Shown piece by piece: positions 45,092-58,378 of a DNA stretch of 64,000 nt; position 1 is the stretch's first letter; each line of letters starts with the position of its first letter. The notes under the pieces were generated by a model. That model was given only the letters and a program-made list of their open reading frames with translations, searched no databases and had not been told where the DNA came from. The translations under genes were made by a program, and so were the position numbers. Location: contig QPMI01000679.1 in the NCBI GenBank assembly GCA_004431415.1, forward strand, positions 62,001-126,000, written 5' to 3'. Source of the stretch: Cyanophora paradoxa (lineage: Eukaryota; Glaucocystophyceae; Cyanophorales; Cyanophoraceae).

Positions 45092-45765
45092 TGATGAAAA
45101 CTCGAAACTCCTGCCCCGGCCGGAGCCGACTGCGCCGGGGGTACGGCGGGCGACTCAATTGCAACTATCCGCATGTCAGGCCCCGCGGCCGGCTCCGGCC
45201 GCGCCGGCCGCCGACGCGGTATTCCAAGCTCCGGAGGCTCGATGCTCGCCAAATCTTCTGCAGCTGCGCATGTCAGGCCCCGCGCCGGGCCCGCGGCCGC
45301 GGCCGGCTCGAGCTCCGGCCGGCCGCCGACGTGGCCCACGCGGGTTCCAAGGAATCAAGCTCGATGCTCGCCGAATCGAACTCTCGGCGGCTGCCGGGCT
45401 ACCGGCTGCGCTTGCGCGCGGCGCGCGCCGGCCGCCGGGGCGCGCCGGCAGGCCGGCAGGCCGGCAGGCCGCCGACGCGGATCATGCCCATCATCGGATC
45501 ATGATCAGGCGCCTGAATCACCTGCTTAGCCCCGGCCGCTAGCTATAGCTACGCAGCCCGCGCGCCGTCGCCCGCCGGCATGCCATGGCCATGATGCGAT
45601 CGAACCTATAGCTAGCTTTAGGCCTGCAGCTGCGATCGAGCAGGCAACCCGCGGCCGAGGAGGCAGACGCTGCCGCGGCGCGCGGCCGCTAATTATAAAG
45701 CTAGACCGGCCGCGGCAGCGAGCTCGAGGCAGCCGCAGCCGCATGCGCAGCTGCAGCAGCAGGCG
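45092..45765. other. Palindrome-rich intergenic DNA
   Basis: A repeated block containing CGGCCGCCGACG, AAGCTC and GATGCTCGCC...TCG occurs three times (around 45200, 45270 and 45340). Many GGCCGGC, AGCTATAGCT and CATGGCCATG words occur. No gene is supported. Confidence 0.5.
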
Positions 45766-45769
45766 CGGT

Positions 45770-46350
45770 GGCCAGGCTAGCGCTCGGCGGGCGGCGGCGC
45801 GGCTCGCCGGGCGGGGCGGCTCCCCGGAGGCGTCGCGCGCGGGTGGCGGTGCAGCTCGCTGGGTGGGCCGGGGCGGAGGCGCCGCGGGCGGCGGCGCGGC
45901 TCGCCGGGCGGGGCGGAGGCGCGGCGGGCGGCGGCGCGGCTCGCCGGGCGGGGCGGAGGCGCGGCGGGCGGCGGCGCGGCTCGCCGGCGGGGCGGCTCCC
46001 CGGAGGCGTCGCGCGCGGGTGGCGGTGCAGCTCGCTGGGTGGGCCGGGGCGGAGGCGCCGCGGGCGGCGGCGCGGCTCGCCGGGCGGGGCGGAGGCGCGG
46101 CGGGCGGCGGCGCGGCTCGCCGGGCGGGGCGGAGGCGCGGCGGGCGGCGGCGCGGCTCGCCGGGCGGGGCGGCTCCCCCGGAGGCGTCGCGCGCGGGTGG
46201 CGGTGCAGCTCGCTGGGTGGGCCGGGGCGGAGGCGCCGCGGGCGGCGGCGCGGCTCGCCGGGCGGGGCGGAGGCGCGGCGGGCGGCGGCGCGGCTCGCCG
46301 GGCGGGCGGAGGCCCGGCGGGCGGCGGCGGGGCTCGCCGGGCGGGGCGCT
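45770..46350. repeat. GC-rich minisatellite with higher-order structure
   Basis: Units of about 40 bp built on GGCGGCGCGGCTCGCCGGGC alternate with a variant segment (GGCTCCCCGGAGGCGTCGCG then GGTGGCGGTGCAGCTCGCTG). The variant recurs near 45818, 45993 and 46171, a period of about 177 bp. All + frames are open across it only because of the repeat, so I do not call a protein. Confidence 0.9.
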
Positions 46351-48022
46351 TCTAGACCTCTAGATCTCCCCCAGCCCTCGGGACGGGTACGGTGAGCCGG
46401 CGGAGAGGCCGCGCTCGCGATCGCGAATTCGAAGAATCGATCTTGCTAGAGTCTTTGGCTATCGAAGTCGACGGCCGTCTCGTCCCGCAGGCTTTGGAGT
46501 TCAAGCCACCTGGAAGCTTCGAGGCCCGCCCCGCCCCGCCCCCGCCCCCCTATAAGCTAGCTAAGACTAAGACTTGCCCGGGTGAGCGCTAGCTGCAGCC
46601 TGCATGCGTGTTCTTTCTTTGTTAATTTAGACCCCGCCCGGCCTTGCACATCTTGAGACGAGCGGGGGGCGGGGGCGAGCCGAAGACTTATTTGCAATTG
46701 ATTGATGTCAAAATCAACAGCTGCGCATGCACTACAAGTACTAGTATAGCGCAGCTAGCTCTAGCAATAGTTATTCAGCTCAGAAAATATTTATATTCGA
46801 TGTAGAGGTACGTATACTAATGAAAACAAAGTTGAGCTTGCGAGTCGATCGATATCCCTTTGCTGCATGAGCCTGCAAATGCATTGTCGGTCTAGATCTA
46901 GCTATATAGCTCTCTATACACTTATACGTATATATACGTATAAATATATAAGAAGTCGTAAGAATGTACTTATGTATACGTACATGTATAGCTATAGATA
47001 TCGATGGCGAATCGATTCGAAAGCGCCGTGGCGCGGCGCGGGAGAACAATATTAATATTGTTCTCTATGATGCAAATCGAAGAACGAAACTTGAAAAGAA
47101 AGCTCTAAGCTCTAAGGTGAAGGATGAAGGACGCGCGAATTCGAAGCCCTGTATATGGAGCTCGAGGCTATGGTACGCTGACCTCATGATCACGAGTCGA
47201 CGTCATGATAAACGATCACGAAGGACGGGCACGTCGACGTCCTGCCCGCTGTCGACGTCGCGAGCCGTTGAGCCCGATCGCGATCGCGAGCTCGACGGAG
47301 CTCGAGCCCGGCGAGGCTATGCATATGGTACGCTGACCTCATGATCACGAGTCATGACAAACGATGACGAAGGACGGGCCCGGGCACGTCCTGCACCGTT
47401 AGGCTGCCCGCTGTCGACCGTCGGACGTCCGATTACGGCCGCGAGCCGTTGAGCCCGATGATGGCCCCGGTCGCGGGCTCGGCGTGGAGGTCGTATATAT
47501 ATATGCATGGGGATCCGGAGGGATCGGAGGAGCAACTGCAAGCGCCGGCGAGCCTCGGAGCCCGGCAGCGCTTGCTCGATCGGCGTGGACGGATGGATAG
47601 AGGAGGCCTCGGGGGAGGGGCTCGAGGAGGGTCGGGCTCCAAGTCTGCAGGCTCGCTCGAGCTCGAGCTCGAGCTCGAGCTCGAGCTCGAGCTCGAGCCG
47701 GGCCGGCGGCCCGGCGGGGATATGTACATGTTCATGTGTGTAGCTATCCGGGTCCAGACTGGGTCGCCAGCTCCGGCCATGCCAGCCGGCCTGGCGGGCC
47801 GGGCCGGAGCGCGCGCGGGAGCGGCCCGGCGGGATCCGGAGCCCGAGCCGTTCATCATGAGCTGGAGGAGTCACAAGAAGGGGAAGGGGGGCCCCGATCG
47901 CGATCGCGAGGAGGATTGGCGGGCCCGGGGTCGGTTGTATGTGCACGGGATTGGAGCCGAAGGAAAGAAAGGGAAGAAAAGAAAAGGAATTCGAAGGAAA
48001 GAAGAAGGGAAAGCGCTGCAAG
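46351..48022. other. Gene-poor, palindrome-rich DNA left of the tandem duplication
   Basis: AT-rich at 46680-47110 (ATATATACGTATAAATATAT; AATATTAATATTGTTC). It then has ATGATCACGAGTC twice (47186, 47342), and a run of GAGCTC/CTCGAG words at 47651-47698 in which every six bases are self-complementary. No gene is supported. Confidence 0.55.
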
Positions 48023-50865
48023 CTGGGCGCCGATGCTGCTGGATCGCTGGCGCTGGCGCCGGTTCAGCGAAGGGTCCAGCTGCGAACAGAGAGAGACTTC
48101 AGTATGAGCTTGAGCTTGAATAAGAAGAATTCTAAAAAGAATGGCGAGCTCAAGAACAGCAGGATGACGCACCACGTGCATGCAAAAGCGCCTTCTCGGA
48201 AGACGCGGGGCGAGGGGCGGAGATCTGAGGCCGAGAGGCCTGCTCGCGCTCAGCGGGCGGAGTTTGCACCTCCCGGCGCCGGCGCCGCGGCCGGGGCCGG
48301 CGCCGTGCCTGCACCCGCATGCATGTGGGGCTCGAGCTCGAGGCCAGGGATGTGATAAGCTGCAGCTGGCGGCGCGCGGCGCTTTCGGCGCGACGTCGAC
48401 CCCGCGGTACCAGCTGCAGATGCGCCCGCCGGGAGCTCAAGCGCGATGGGCGGCGGGTGTACATGCATATGTGAGCTCGAGGCTGCGGCGACGGGCGCGG
48501 CAGCGGCCGCGGCAGCGGCCGTGGGCGACCGCGACGTCGACTGCGGCTGCGGCTGCGGCCCGGAGCTCGGAGCTGGCTCCGCGTCCCGCGCCGGCGCCGG
48601 CGCCGCAGCGCTGCGGGCCGGGCTGCAGCTGGCGCTGGCGCCGGCGCTGGCCGTGGAGGAGGCGCCGCCGGGCTGCAGCTGGCCGGAGCCGTGCTCCGGA
48701 CCCGCCGGCGTTGACCCCGAGCTCGAGACCGGGCCGGGCTCGAGCTCGAGTTCGCCGTACGCGTCCGCCTCGGGCGCGGGGGCGACGGAGGTGGTGGCAA
48801 GCAGCGGCGGTGGCTCCGGCTCCTGCGTGAACGTTCGCAATGAGCGAATGCGATAAATGTGCAGAGAGCACATCTAGCTATAGCTATAGATATCGATCAG
48901 ATGGCTTTGCGCTGCCTGGCCATGGCCATGGGGCGCGCGCGCGCACCTGATCATGATCATGATCATGATCGATATCCGGCGGCATGCGAGGCTGGCCCTG
49001 GCGCCGGCCCAGCGTCTGGCCGCGACCGACGCCCTCGAGCTCGCGATCGCGATCGCCCGTGCACGTGCCGCGAGGGGGGCGCCGGCGCGCTGGCGCTGAG
49101 ATCGCGATCGGATCCGGATCGGGCTTCGAATTCGCGATTGCTGTCGGCTTCGAATCCGACCGATCGATATCGCGATCGACGTCCCGATCGCGACGTCCGC
49201 GCGAGTGCTGCTGCCGCGCCACCGGTACCGCCGCCGCCGAGGGCGGCGGTCGGCGCGGCGGCCCCGCGACGGCACCCGCGCCGTCACTGACTGCACCAAG
49301 CGGACGGGCTCTGGATCCGGGTCCGCCGGCGCCGGCGCCGCGGCATATGCACATGTGCACGCATGCACGGCCGGCGCCAAGCGAGCCTCTCGATCCATAG
49401 CCATGGCCAGCCGCACCTGCAAGTCGCGCGCGCCGATCGATAGTTAGCTATATAGCTATAGGTTAGGTTAATGAAACGTTAACGTTGCATTGGAGGCGAC
49501 GGGGCCCAAGGCTGCCGCGTGCGGCGCCGAGGCGCTGTGTGCTGCACCTGTCCGTGGCCCAAATGTAGATCCGGAGGGCTAGCCACCTGCACGCTGGGGC
49601 TGTAGCTGTAGCTAAAGCCAGAGCTCGAGCTGCAGCTGGTCGCGTGCGCGCTTGTCAGGACCATCGGGCTGCAGTAGCTGTAGCTGGAGCTCGAGCTGGG
49701 GAGGAAGAAGGAGGCAGAGGGGCCCGGGGCGCCGGCGGATCCGGAGATCTAGAGCCAACGTTAACGTTGGCGTTCACGTTGCAGAATTCGAACCCATGCT
49801 GCGCCGGACGCGTTTACGTTAGCGGGAAGCTTAAGTTTAAGCTTGTAATTATAATTGAGGCGAATCAGCTGAAGAATGGGCAGGGTCGGAGAAATGCACA
49901 ACGTTATAATTACGTTAACATGAACGTTCGTGCATGTGTCGCACCTGCAGTCGGCCTGCATGCGCAGGTGGGAAGGGAGGGCCTGCCGCGTTGAATCCAT
50001 GCACCATATGGCGAGTGGCGGCAGCGGCTGGGGCCGTGGGGAGCGGCCGCGGCCTCCACTGCAGGTGCTCGCGCACGCGGGCGCTGAGAGTCGACATCGA
50101 CGGCGCGACCGAGGTCGCCGGGGCTGGCGCCGGCGCCGGCCACGGCGCAGGCTGGGCGTGTACATATGCACACGTCCCGGCGGCCGCCCGACCTTGATCA
50201 TGATCATGATCATGAAGACGCAGCTGACCAAGAATGTGGAACCCAGCTGCATGCGCAGCTGCGGCCGCCCCCTCTCCTTCCGGGTCCACCCCCGCCGGAG
50301 CTTCCTGGATGCAGCTCGCGATCGTCGATGTCTCCGCTTTGGTGCCCTCCGAGTGCGAGAAGCTGGGGATCCCGTGTTCCTCCGCGGCGCCGGCTGCACG
50401 TGCACCCGTCCACGGCCAGCAGCTGCGGCTGCCCGCGGCCCCGGCCGCGCCCGCGGTACCGGTAACGAGTGTTCGCCGCAACGAGCTCGAGATAAGATGC
50501 AGATATTTAAATGTAAGCGCCGCGGACGCCGGCGGCCGCATGCTTAGATAATTATGTGCGCATGCGCACCTGCATCGCGATCGGCTCGAGGTAGAAGAAG
50601 CCCAGCGGTCCCTGCAGCTGCGCCTGCAGCCGCGCCTGCATTCGCGCGAGCTCGCCATGGCCATCGATCCCGATCGCGAGCGGCGTCGGCGCCAATGTCC
50701 CCTGCGGCGCGCCTCCGGATCCGGACGTCGATCCGGATCCCGCCACGGCCGCGGATTGCAATTGATCGTGGTCATCACCGCGTTCATGATCAGGAACTCC
50801 CCGCTGGTTCGACTCCGCATGCGGCGCAGCCTGCGTGTACGTATACGCGCGCGACGCCCGTCAGA

Positions 50866-51826
50866 TTAAACTCGAGCTCGAATTTCACAACGTGCACCCG
50901 TGCATGCACGTTTAAGCTTAATATAAGGGACGATCGAACGCACCCCCGAGTTGTACACCTCGCGAGCGACGTCGCGATCGATATCGGGCGCGTACGTATA
51001 CGGGGCCTCGAGCTCGAGCTCGAGCTCGGGGAGCAGCTGCAGTCCATGGAGATCGAGAGAGCCCGACGTGTCCATTGCAATTGGCCAGCTGCAGGTATCC
51101 TCCGCGGTCGAATCCGGCGGCGGGAAGCTTGAAGCGCACGCGGCTCCGGTGCCGCGGCCGGCGCCCGCCGCGGCGCGGAGCTGATCATGAATTCGATGCT
51201 GCTTCATGTTCAGCGCCAGCTGCAGCTGCGGGTCCAGTTCGTCGCCGCCGAGATCGCGATCCCGACCGCCATCGATGTCCAGGCCCAAGTCGAGGTCGGG
51301 CTCGAGCTCTAGATTTAGATCCATGTCGACCTCCTGCAGCTGCCCCTGCGATCCGTACACGTAGGCCCCTTCGAATTCGAATTCCGCGTTGTCTCTGCGA
51401 GGTCCCGGGCCGGGCCGGGCGTTAGCTGCGGGCACGGACGAGCCTCGCGATCGAATGCGAATGTAAATGCGCCGATCGGGGATCTAGATCTAGATCTAGA
51501 GCGGAGGGCGGGGGCTCACTCAAGCTCCATCGGCCTGCCACGCTTGAGACTGGCCGCGCTGACGGGGGCCTGCGTGTGGCGATCGCGATCGTGGGAGATC
51601 CCGCGCGGCCGGACGTCGACTCCGGATCCGTCGCCAGCGCTAGCCGCACTTGCAGCCGCAAATGGAGCGAGCGTTTCGAAAGCGTCCGTAGGCGAGTCCG
51701 AAGGCGCTGCTGACGGTGCGCCATGCGCATTCCCGTGCTCTTCAATTTCTAAGGCTACACCCGCCGGGACCGCGGCCGGTAGAAAGGCAGGTGCCGGCCG
51801 GCGCCGGCGCCGGCAACAACGGCCGC

Positions 51827-51889
<63 letters not shown>

Positions 51890-51963
51890 AGTCCACGCGC
51901 CGAAGACTCGCGGCGCGAGCGGGCGCGGCCACTCTGCCCTTTCCCCGAATCCCGTGAGTTCAT
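50866..51963 (-). pseudogene. Copy-1 version of the candidate poly-Gln/acidic gene, frame broken
   Basis: Same sequence as the candidate gene at 58379-59475, but one extra G near 51770 (CCGGGACC here, CCGGACC there) breaks the first exon after the Gln run. The acidic second exon is unchanged. The break may be a sequencing error, since it lies in a homopolymer. Confidence 0.35.
51829..51888. repeat. (CTG)20 microsatellite, copy 1
   Basis: Twenty uninterrupted CTG units follow GGCCGCGG. On the - strand this is CAG and would code for Gln in the candidate gene. Confidence 0.97.
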
Positions 51964-54900
51964 GGTGGTTTCCGATATCGATGGGATCCTTGGGTCGTCA
52001 ATCCGACTCGTTTGCTTGAACGCTGACCTGGTGCATGCAAAAAGCAGGTCAACGTTTACGTCAAGCGCCTGGCCATGGCGGGCTGCGCGCGTGGCTCGAG
52101 CTCACCGACCTCAAAAACATTCCATGATTATGATCCAGGTGTCCGGAATATGGCCCGACCATTAATATCCCTTCTGCCGACCGGAATTTCATGTCGGCTG
52201 GGAGAAGTGAACGCTAAGGTGATCATGATTGCACCTAGGCCTTTTTCTGCATACCTTTACTCGCGTATCCAAAGGCAGAAGTCGGCTGCGCGCGGCGCCA
52301 ATTGCAATTGCAATGTCGCGAGCTCCGCAGGCTGCAGCGAATTCGGATCTAAGATGCACAGGCGCCGAAAATGAAAGGGATTAATATTGAGGCGAATCAC
52401 GCACGGAGGTCGTGTTTGCTTCCTTGCTGGAGCCCGACTGGTCATGAACGATGGGCACCGATATCCATTGCCATGGTGCACGTGATGCGAGGAGTTGGCC
52501 ACTTGTGCAGATGGACCACGGCTGGGCGCGGCCTCAAGCTCCAGATCTCCTGATACCGTCGATCGCGATATCGCAACCGTGGCCATGACCGGCTATGAAT
52601 TCGGAGTGAATGCTGCACTGCTTCGAATCCACAAACTAATTATAAAGATGCTCGCGATCGGTCGGCCTGCAGCTGGCCATGGGCGCGCATATCTGGATAA
52701 ACGGGACGTCAATATATATACGTATATACGTGTGCCGCATGCGCAGCACTGCGCATGCGGATCCGGATACCTTGTGCATGGTAGATTCGAATTCAACAAT
52801 AACGGTTACCTTGAGACGACGTCGACCACGTGTACGTGCACAGCAGAGGCAGAGTCTAGTTCTCCCGCGCTGTGCACGTGGCAACGTCAACCGCAATCGT
52901 CGACGTCAGTCCTGCAGAGAGACGCGTGCACGTGCAGACACGATTGCAAAGAACGCGAACCTAGGCCTGTGGTCGCACACGATCTAGGCGCGGTAGGCCT
53001 ATAGCTAGAGGTCGCGATTGCAATCAGTTCTTGCAATTGATTAATTGCAAAGCGGAAGGCCCGTCCGCGCGGAGGCCAGGTGCACGGCGGATGCCGAATC
53101 CCACGGACTATATATGGCCAGCTGCAGTATACTCGTGAGTGCTGCACGACGTGGAACGATCCAACATGTAGCTGCAGGCGCTGCTAGCTATAGGCGTTGC
53201 GCTCCATTTTGCAATTTGCTAATTGCATTCGAAATTCTAGATCTTAGGCCGCAACCGAGACCGTCGGACGTGTCATGGCCTTTCAGTTCGAATATCAAGG
53301 ACTCCTAGGTCTAATGGTATACGTAACCATGAACTTCGGAAGGATCATGCAAGCTGCAGCTACAGCTGCAGCTGTGAGCTGGCGAGAAGCGGGCTGTACA
53401 TGTGACCGGCACTCCAGCTATAGATCTGCAGCTGGTACGGTTCCATACGCGCGGCGATTGCAAGACCGATGATCGATCGCGGGCAATTGCAATCGATATC
53501 GCGAGCCGAGCCGATCGCGACTAGGCGATTCCGAAGTTCCAACCGCAGCGACTGATCCTGCAGCTGACACCGACGTTGACCGACGCCGAGCTCAGCGGCT
53601 CGACTCTCTCGGAGAGCTCGTGGTCGGGCGCGACGCGCAACGCCGTACTACGTGCGCCTGCGTATACGTATACGTATATATACGCGTGGCGCTGCTGGCG
53701 CACTGCGGGAGCTTACCGTAGTACAGCTGGAAGAATTTTACTACTCAGTTAATATTAATTCCACTGTCCGTTCCCACAGTCGAGCTGGGCCACAGATCTA
53801 TAGCTAGCTGGCTCTGCAGACTCTGACTGAGATCATCATCAGCAGGCTGACAGCAGCAGATGTGCTGTAAACGGTAGACTCCCACAGGGGTAGCCCACCA
53901 AACTCGATTATTCACGCTGTTTTGCTTCATAAATTCACGCGCAATTTTAATTTAAATCTCTACGTGAGATCGACATGCATATATATATACACGTGGTATA
54001 TATATGATGATGACAATTAATATTGATATATATTTGATCTGATCGATATATCGCGATCGATTAATTTGAATTTCGACAACCGGCCATGCAGCGCCCGGCG
54101 GCCGCGCGCGGGCCCGGCGGCCGGCCGAACGGCGACGGGCCGCGGCGACGGCGCCGGCGGCGCGGCAGTGCGGCGGCACTGCGGCATGTGCGGCGGGCCG
54201 CATCATGGGCCGATTCATGGCCCGCATGGCTTAAAATAGCCTTTCCTAACCCTAGGCCCTAGCTAGTAGCTAGTACTACGGTATAGAGTCCTATAGACGT
54301 TGCACTTGGCAAGTTCAATGGCAACTTGGCAATGCTACCTTGGTAGACGTCACGTCAGTGACGTCACTGAGTCAGCGTCACGTCACGGCGTTGTTGTACC
54401 GGTCGCTGCAGCTGACTCAGTGAGGCCGTTGCAATTGCCTCCATGGCCAACTCTCAAGAGTCCGCCGCGCCGGTCTAGATCTAGATCTCTGACGGCGACT
54501 CGTCGGCGAGGCCTACATTGTTATATAGGCTACATGGCTATATATATGATGATCGGATCGCTCATCATCATCCGAATGATCGGATGATCCTGGGCCTGCA
54601 TATTTATGCACATGCTACAGTGATATCGATCATGATCATGAACGGGCCCGGCCCGGCCGCGCGCGGGGTCAGATCTACTAGGCTAAATGGGGCCGCGCCG
54701 GCCGGGCCCATTGCCCACGCCAGCCTGGCAGGCCGGCGCCGGCCGCGCCGCGCGACCGCGTCGGACGTAAACGACCGTCAGAAGACTAGCTATAGCTAGT
54801 ACTAGTACCGTAGTAGTACTGCGGAGCCGGCTCGAATTTGCCTCGAAAACCTACGCGAATCTGACCGGCGATCGCTTGCGCAGGAGCTGCTTCAAGTTCG

Positions 54901-55172
54901 TCGCACCAGCCAACGCCAACGCCTGCAGTGCGTGCCCGCCTCCCGTAGCGCTGCGAGCTTGCTCGCATAGAGATTCTCTATTCAATTGGATCGCTAGATC
55001 TGCCCCGCGCATAGAGCCTTCTCATTGCTCGGCGATCGCTTTGTGTTCGGCGCCATACCCAGCGAGTCCGACCTCTAACAAAGAGCTGCTGGGCCGGCGA
55101 TCGCTTCTGGGTTCTCAGTTCTAACGGTCGCCGCGGGCTTGACGTCCACCGCCTTCTCATTGGCCAAGCGAT

Positions 55173-55534
55173 CGCTGCTTTTCGGTGTCTTATGCCCGAC
55201 TGCGCAGCATGTCGACCCCAGGAGCACACTCTTTGGGGAGGAAGAGATGGAGTGGACCTCCAGCTCATCTCCCAACCCCCTTCTGGCGGGCCGCGCGGCG
55301 GGTGGTGGCCTCGTGGGCGGCCTCGGGGGCGGCTCCGGCCTTGAGCTTGTCCCCGCCCCTCCCCCTCCCCCGGGCCCCGCCCCTCCCCCGGCCCCGCCCC
55401 TCCCCCGGGCCCGTCCCTCCCCCGGGCCCGCCCCTCCCCCGGGCCCGTCCCTCCCCCGGCCCCGCCCTCCCCCGGGCCCGCCCCTCCCCCGGGCCCGCCC
55501 CTCCCCCGGCCCGCCCTCCCCCCGCCCCCCCCTC
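55173..55534. other. Spacer between tandem copies, with a C-rich minisatellite
   Basis: This 362 bp is not part of the duplicated unit. From about 55350 it consists of repeats of CCCCTCCCCCGGGCCCG, giving Pro/Arg/Ala repeats in all + frames. No gene is supported. It may be the junction where the duplication arose. Confidence 0.75.
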
Positions 55535-58378
55535 CTGGGCGCCGATGCTGCTGGATCGCTGGCGCTGGCGCCGGTTCAGCGAAGGGTCCAGCTGCGAACA
55601 GAGAGAGACTTCAGTATGAGCTTGAGCTTGAATAAGAAGAATTCTAAAAAGAATGGCGAGCTCAAGAACAGCAGGATGACGCACCACGTGCATGCAAAAG
55701 CGCCTTCTCGGAAGACGCGGGGCGAGGGGCGGAGATCTGAGGCCGAGAGGCCTGCTCGCGCTCAGCGGGCGGAGTTTGCACCTCCCGGCGCCGGCGCCGC
55801 GGCCGGGGCCGGCGCCGTGCCTGCACCCGCATGCATGTGGGGCTCGAGCTCGAGGCCAGGGATGTGATAAGCTGCAGCTGGCGGCGCGCGGCGCTTTCGG
55901 CGCGACGTCGACCCCGCGGTACCAGCTGCAGATGCGCCCGCCGGGAGCTCAAGCGCGATGGGCGGCGGGTGTACATGCATATGTGAGCTCGAGGCTGCGG
56001 CGACGGGCGCGGCAGCGGCCGCGGCAGCGGCCGTGGGCGACCGCGACGTCGACTGCGGCTGCGGCTGCGGCCCGGAGCTCGGAGCTGGCTCCGCGTCCCG
56101 CGCCGGCGCCGGCGCCGCAGCGCTGCGGGCCGGGCTGCAGCTGGCGCTGGCGCCGGCGCTGGCCGTGGAGGAGGCGCCGCCGGGCTGCAGCTGGCCGGAG
56201 CCGTGCTCCGGACCCGCCGGCGTTGACCCCGAGCTCGAGACCGGGCCGGGCTCGAGCTCGAGTTCGCCGTACGCGTCCGCCTCGGGCGCGGGGGCGACGG
56301 AGGTGGTGGCAAGCAGCGGCGGTGGCTCCGGCTCCTGCGTGAACGTTCGCAATGAGCGAATGCGATAAATGTGCAGAGAGCACATCTAGCTATAGCTATA
56401 GATATCGATCAGATGGCTTTGCGCTGCCTGGCCATGGCCATGGGCGCGCGCGCGCACCTGATCATGATCATGATCATGATCGATATCCGGCGGCATGCGA
56501 GGCTGGCCCTGGCGCCGGCCCAGCGTCTGGCCGCGACCGACGCCCTCGAGCTCGCGATCGCGATCGCCCGTGCACGTGCCGCGAGGGGGGCGCCGGCGCG
56601 CTGGCGCTGAGATCGCGATCGGATCCGGATCGGGCTTCGAATTCGCGATTGCTGTCGGCTTCGAATCCGACCGATCGATATCGCGATCGACGTCCCGATC
56701 GCGACGTCCGCGCGAGTGCTGCTGCCGCGCCACCGGTACCGCCGCCGCCGAGGGCGGCGGTCGGCGCGGGCGGCCCCGCGACGGCACCCGCGCCGTCACT
56801 GACTGCACCAAGCGGACGGGCTCTGGATCCGGGTCCGCCGGCGCCGGCGCCGCGGCATATGCACATGTGCACGCATGCACGGCCGGCGCCAAGCGAGCCT
56901 CTCGATCCATAGCCATGGCCAGCCGCACCTGCAAGTCGCGCGCGCCGATCGATAGTTAGCTATATAGCTATAGGTTAGGTTAATGAAACGTTAACGTTGC
57001 ATTGGAGGCGACGGGGCCCAAGGCTGCCGCGTGCGGCGCCGAGGCGCTGTGTGCTGCACCTGTCCGTGGCCCAAATGTAGATCCGGAGGGCTAGCCACCT
57101 GCACGCTGGGGCTGTAGCTGTAGCTAAAGCCAGAGCTCGAGCTGCAGCTGGTCGCGTGCGCGCTTGTCAGGACCATCGGGCTGCAGTAGCTGTAGCTGGA
57201 GCTCGAGCTGGGGGAGGAAGAAGGAGGCAGAGGGGCCCGGGGCGCCGGCGGATCCGGAGATCTAGAGCCAACGTTAACGTTGGCGTTCACGTTGCAGAAT
57301 TCGAACCCATGCTGCGCCGGACGCGTTTACGTTAGCGGGAAGCTTAAGTTTAAGCTTGTAATTATAATTGAGGCGAATCAGCTGAAGAATGGGCAGGGTC
57401 GGAGAAATGCACAACGTTATAATTACGTTAACATGAACGTTCGTGCATGTGTCGCACCTGCAGTCGGCCTGCATGCGCAGGTGGGAAGGGAGGGCCTGCC
57501 GCGTTGAATCCATGCACCATATGGCGAGTGGCGGCAGCGGCTGGGGCCGTGGGGAGCGGCCGCGGCCTCCACTGCAGGTGCTCGCGCACGCGGGCGCTGA
57601 GAGTCGACATCGACGGCGCGACCGAGGTCGCCGGGGCTGGCGCCGGCGCCGGCCACGGCGCAGGCTGGGCGTGTACATATGCACACGTCCCGGCGGCCGC
57701 CCGACCTTGATCATGATCATGATCATGAAGACGCAGCTGACCAAGAATGTGGAACCCAGCTGCATGCGCAGCTGCGGCCGCCCCCTCTCCTTCCGGGTCC
57801 ACCCCCGCCGGAGCTTCCTGGATGCAGCTCGCGATCGTCGATGTCTCCGCTTTGGTGCCCTCCGAGTGCGAGAAGCTGGGGATCCCGTGTTCCTCCGCGG
57901 CGCCGGCTGCACGTGCACCCGTCCACGGCCAGCAGCTGCGGCTGCCCGCGGCCCCGGCCGCGCCCGCGGTACCGGTAACGAGTGTTCGCCGCAACGAGCT
58001 CGAGATAAGATGCAGATATTTAAATGTAAGCGCCGCGGACGCCGGCGGCCGCATGCTTAGATAATTATGTGCGCATGCGCACCTGCATCGCGATCGGCTC
58101 GAGGTAGAAGAAGCCCAGCGGTCCCTGCAGCTGCGCCTGCAGCCGCGCCTGCATTCGCGCGAGCTCGCCATGGCCATCGATCCCGATCGCGAGCGGCGTC
58201 GGCGCCAATGTCCCCTGCGGCGCGCCTCCGGATCCGGACGTCGATCCGGATCCCGCCACGGCCGCGGATTGCAATTGATCGTGGTCATCACCGCGTTCAT
58301 GATCAGGAACTCCCCGCTGGTTCGACTCCGCATGCGGCGCAGCCTGCGTGTACGTATACGCGCGCGACGCCCGTCAGA

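Larger units (their letters stand above)
48023..55172. repeat. Tandem duplication unit, copy 1 (about 7.15 kb)
   Basis: From CTGGGCGCCGATGCTGCTGG to AAGCGATCGCTG, this unit repeats at 55535-62540 in the same orientation, offset about 7.51 kb. Differences noticed are single-base length changes in homopolymers (for example GGGG/GGG near 48930) plus a segment of about 140 bp (54871-55012) absent from copy 2. The 20-unit CTG tract is identical in both. Confidence 0.95.

Noticed and set aside
45743-46363. Three long + strand frames across 45.7-46.4 kb
   Set aside because: All are translations of the GC-rich minisatellite in different frames; no start context or unique sequence.
48150-48873. Long overlapping open frames on both strands inside the tandem unit (also 55662-56385)
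   Set aside because: They are Ala/Pro/Arg/Ser-rich in every frame. Palindromic, GC-rich DNA makes stops rare on both strands at once, and no splice-consistent family pattern appears.
49915-50820. 301-codon - strand frame (and its copy at 57428-58333)
   Set aside because: Composition drifts between Arg-rich, Ala/Gly-rich and His/Asp runs that come from GATCATGATC repeats. Equally long frames lie on the other strand, and there is no domain.
50800-50835. T-loop-like sequence CTGGTTCGACTCCGC
   Set aside because: The flanks do not pair into a T stem, and no acceptor or anticodon arm lies at the right distance, so it is not a tRNA.
51829-51888. CTG tract as a CRISPR-like or functional array
   Set aside because: It is a simple trinucleotide repeat with no spacers.
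54240-54275. CCTAACCCTAGGCCCTAG as a telomere-like repeat
   Set aside because: There is a single CTAACCCTA occurrence with no tandem array; it is part of the palindromic CTAG-rich DNA.
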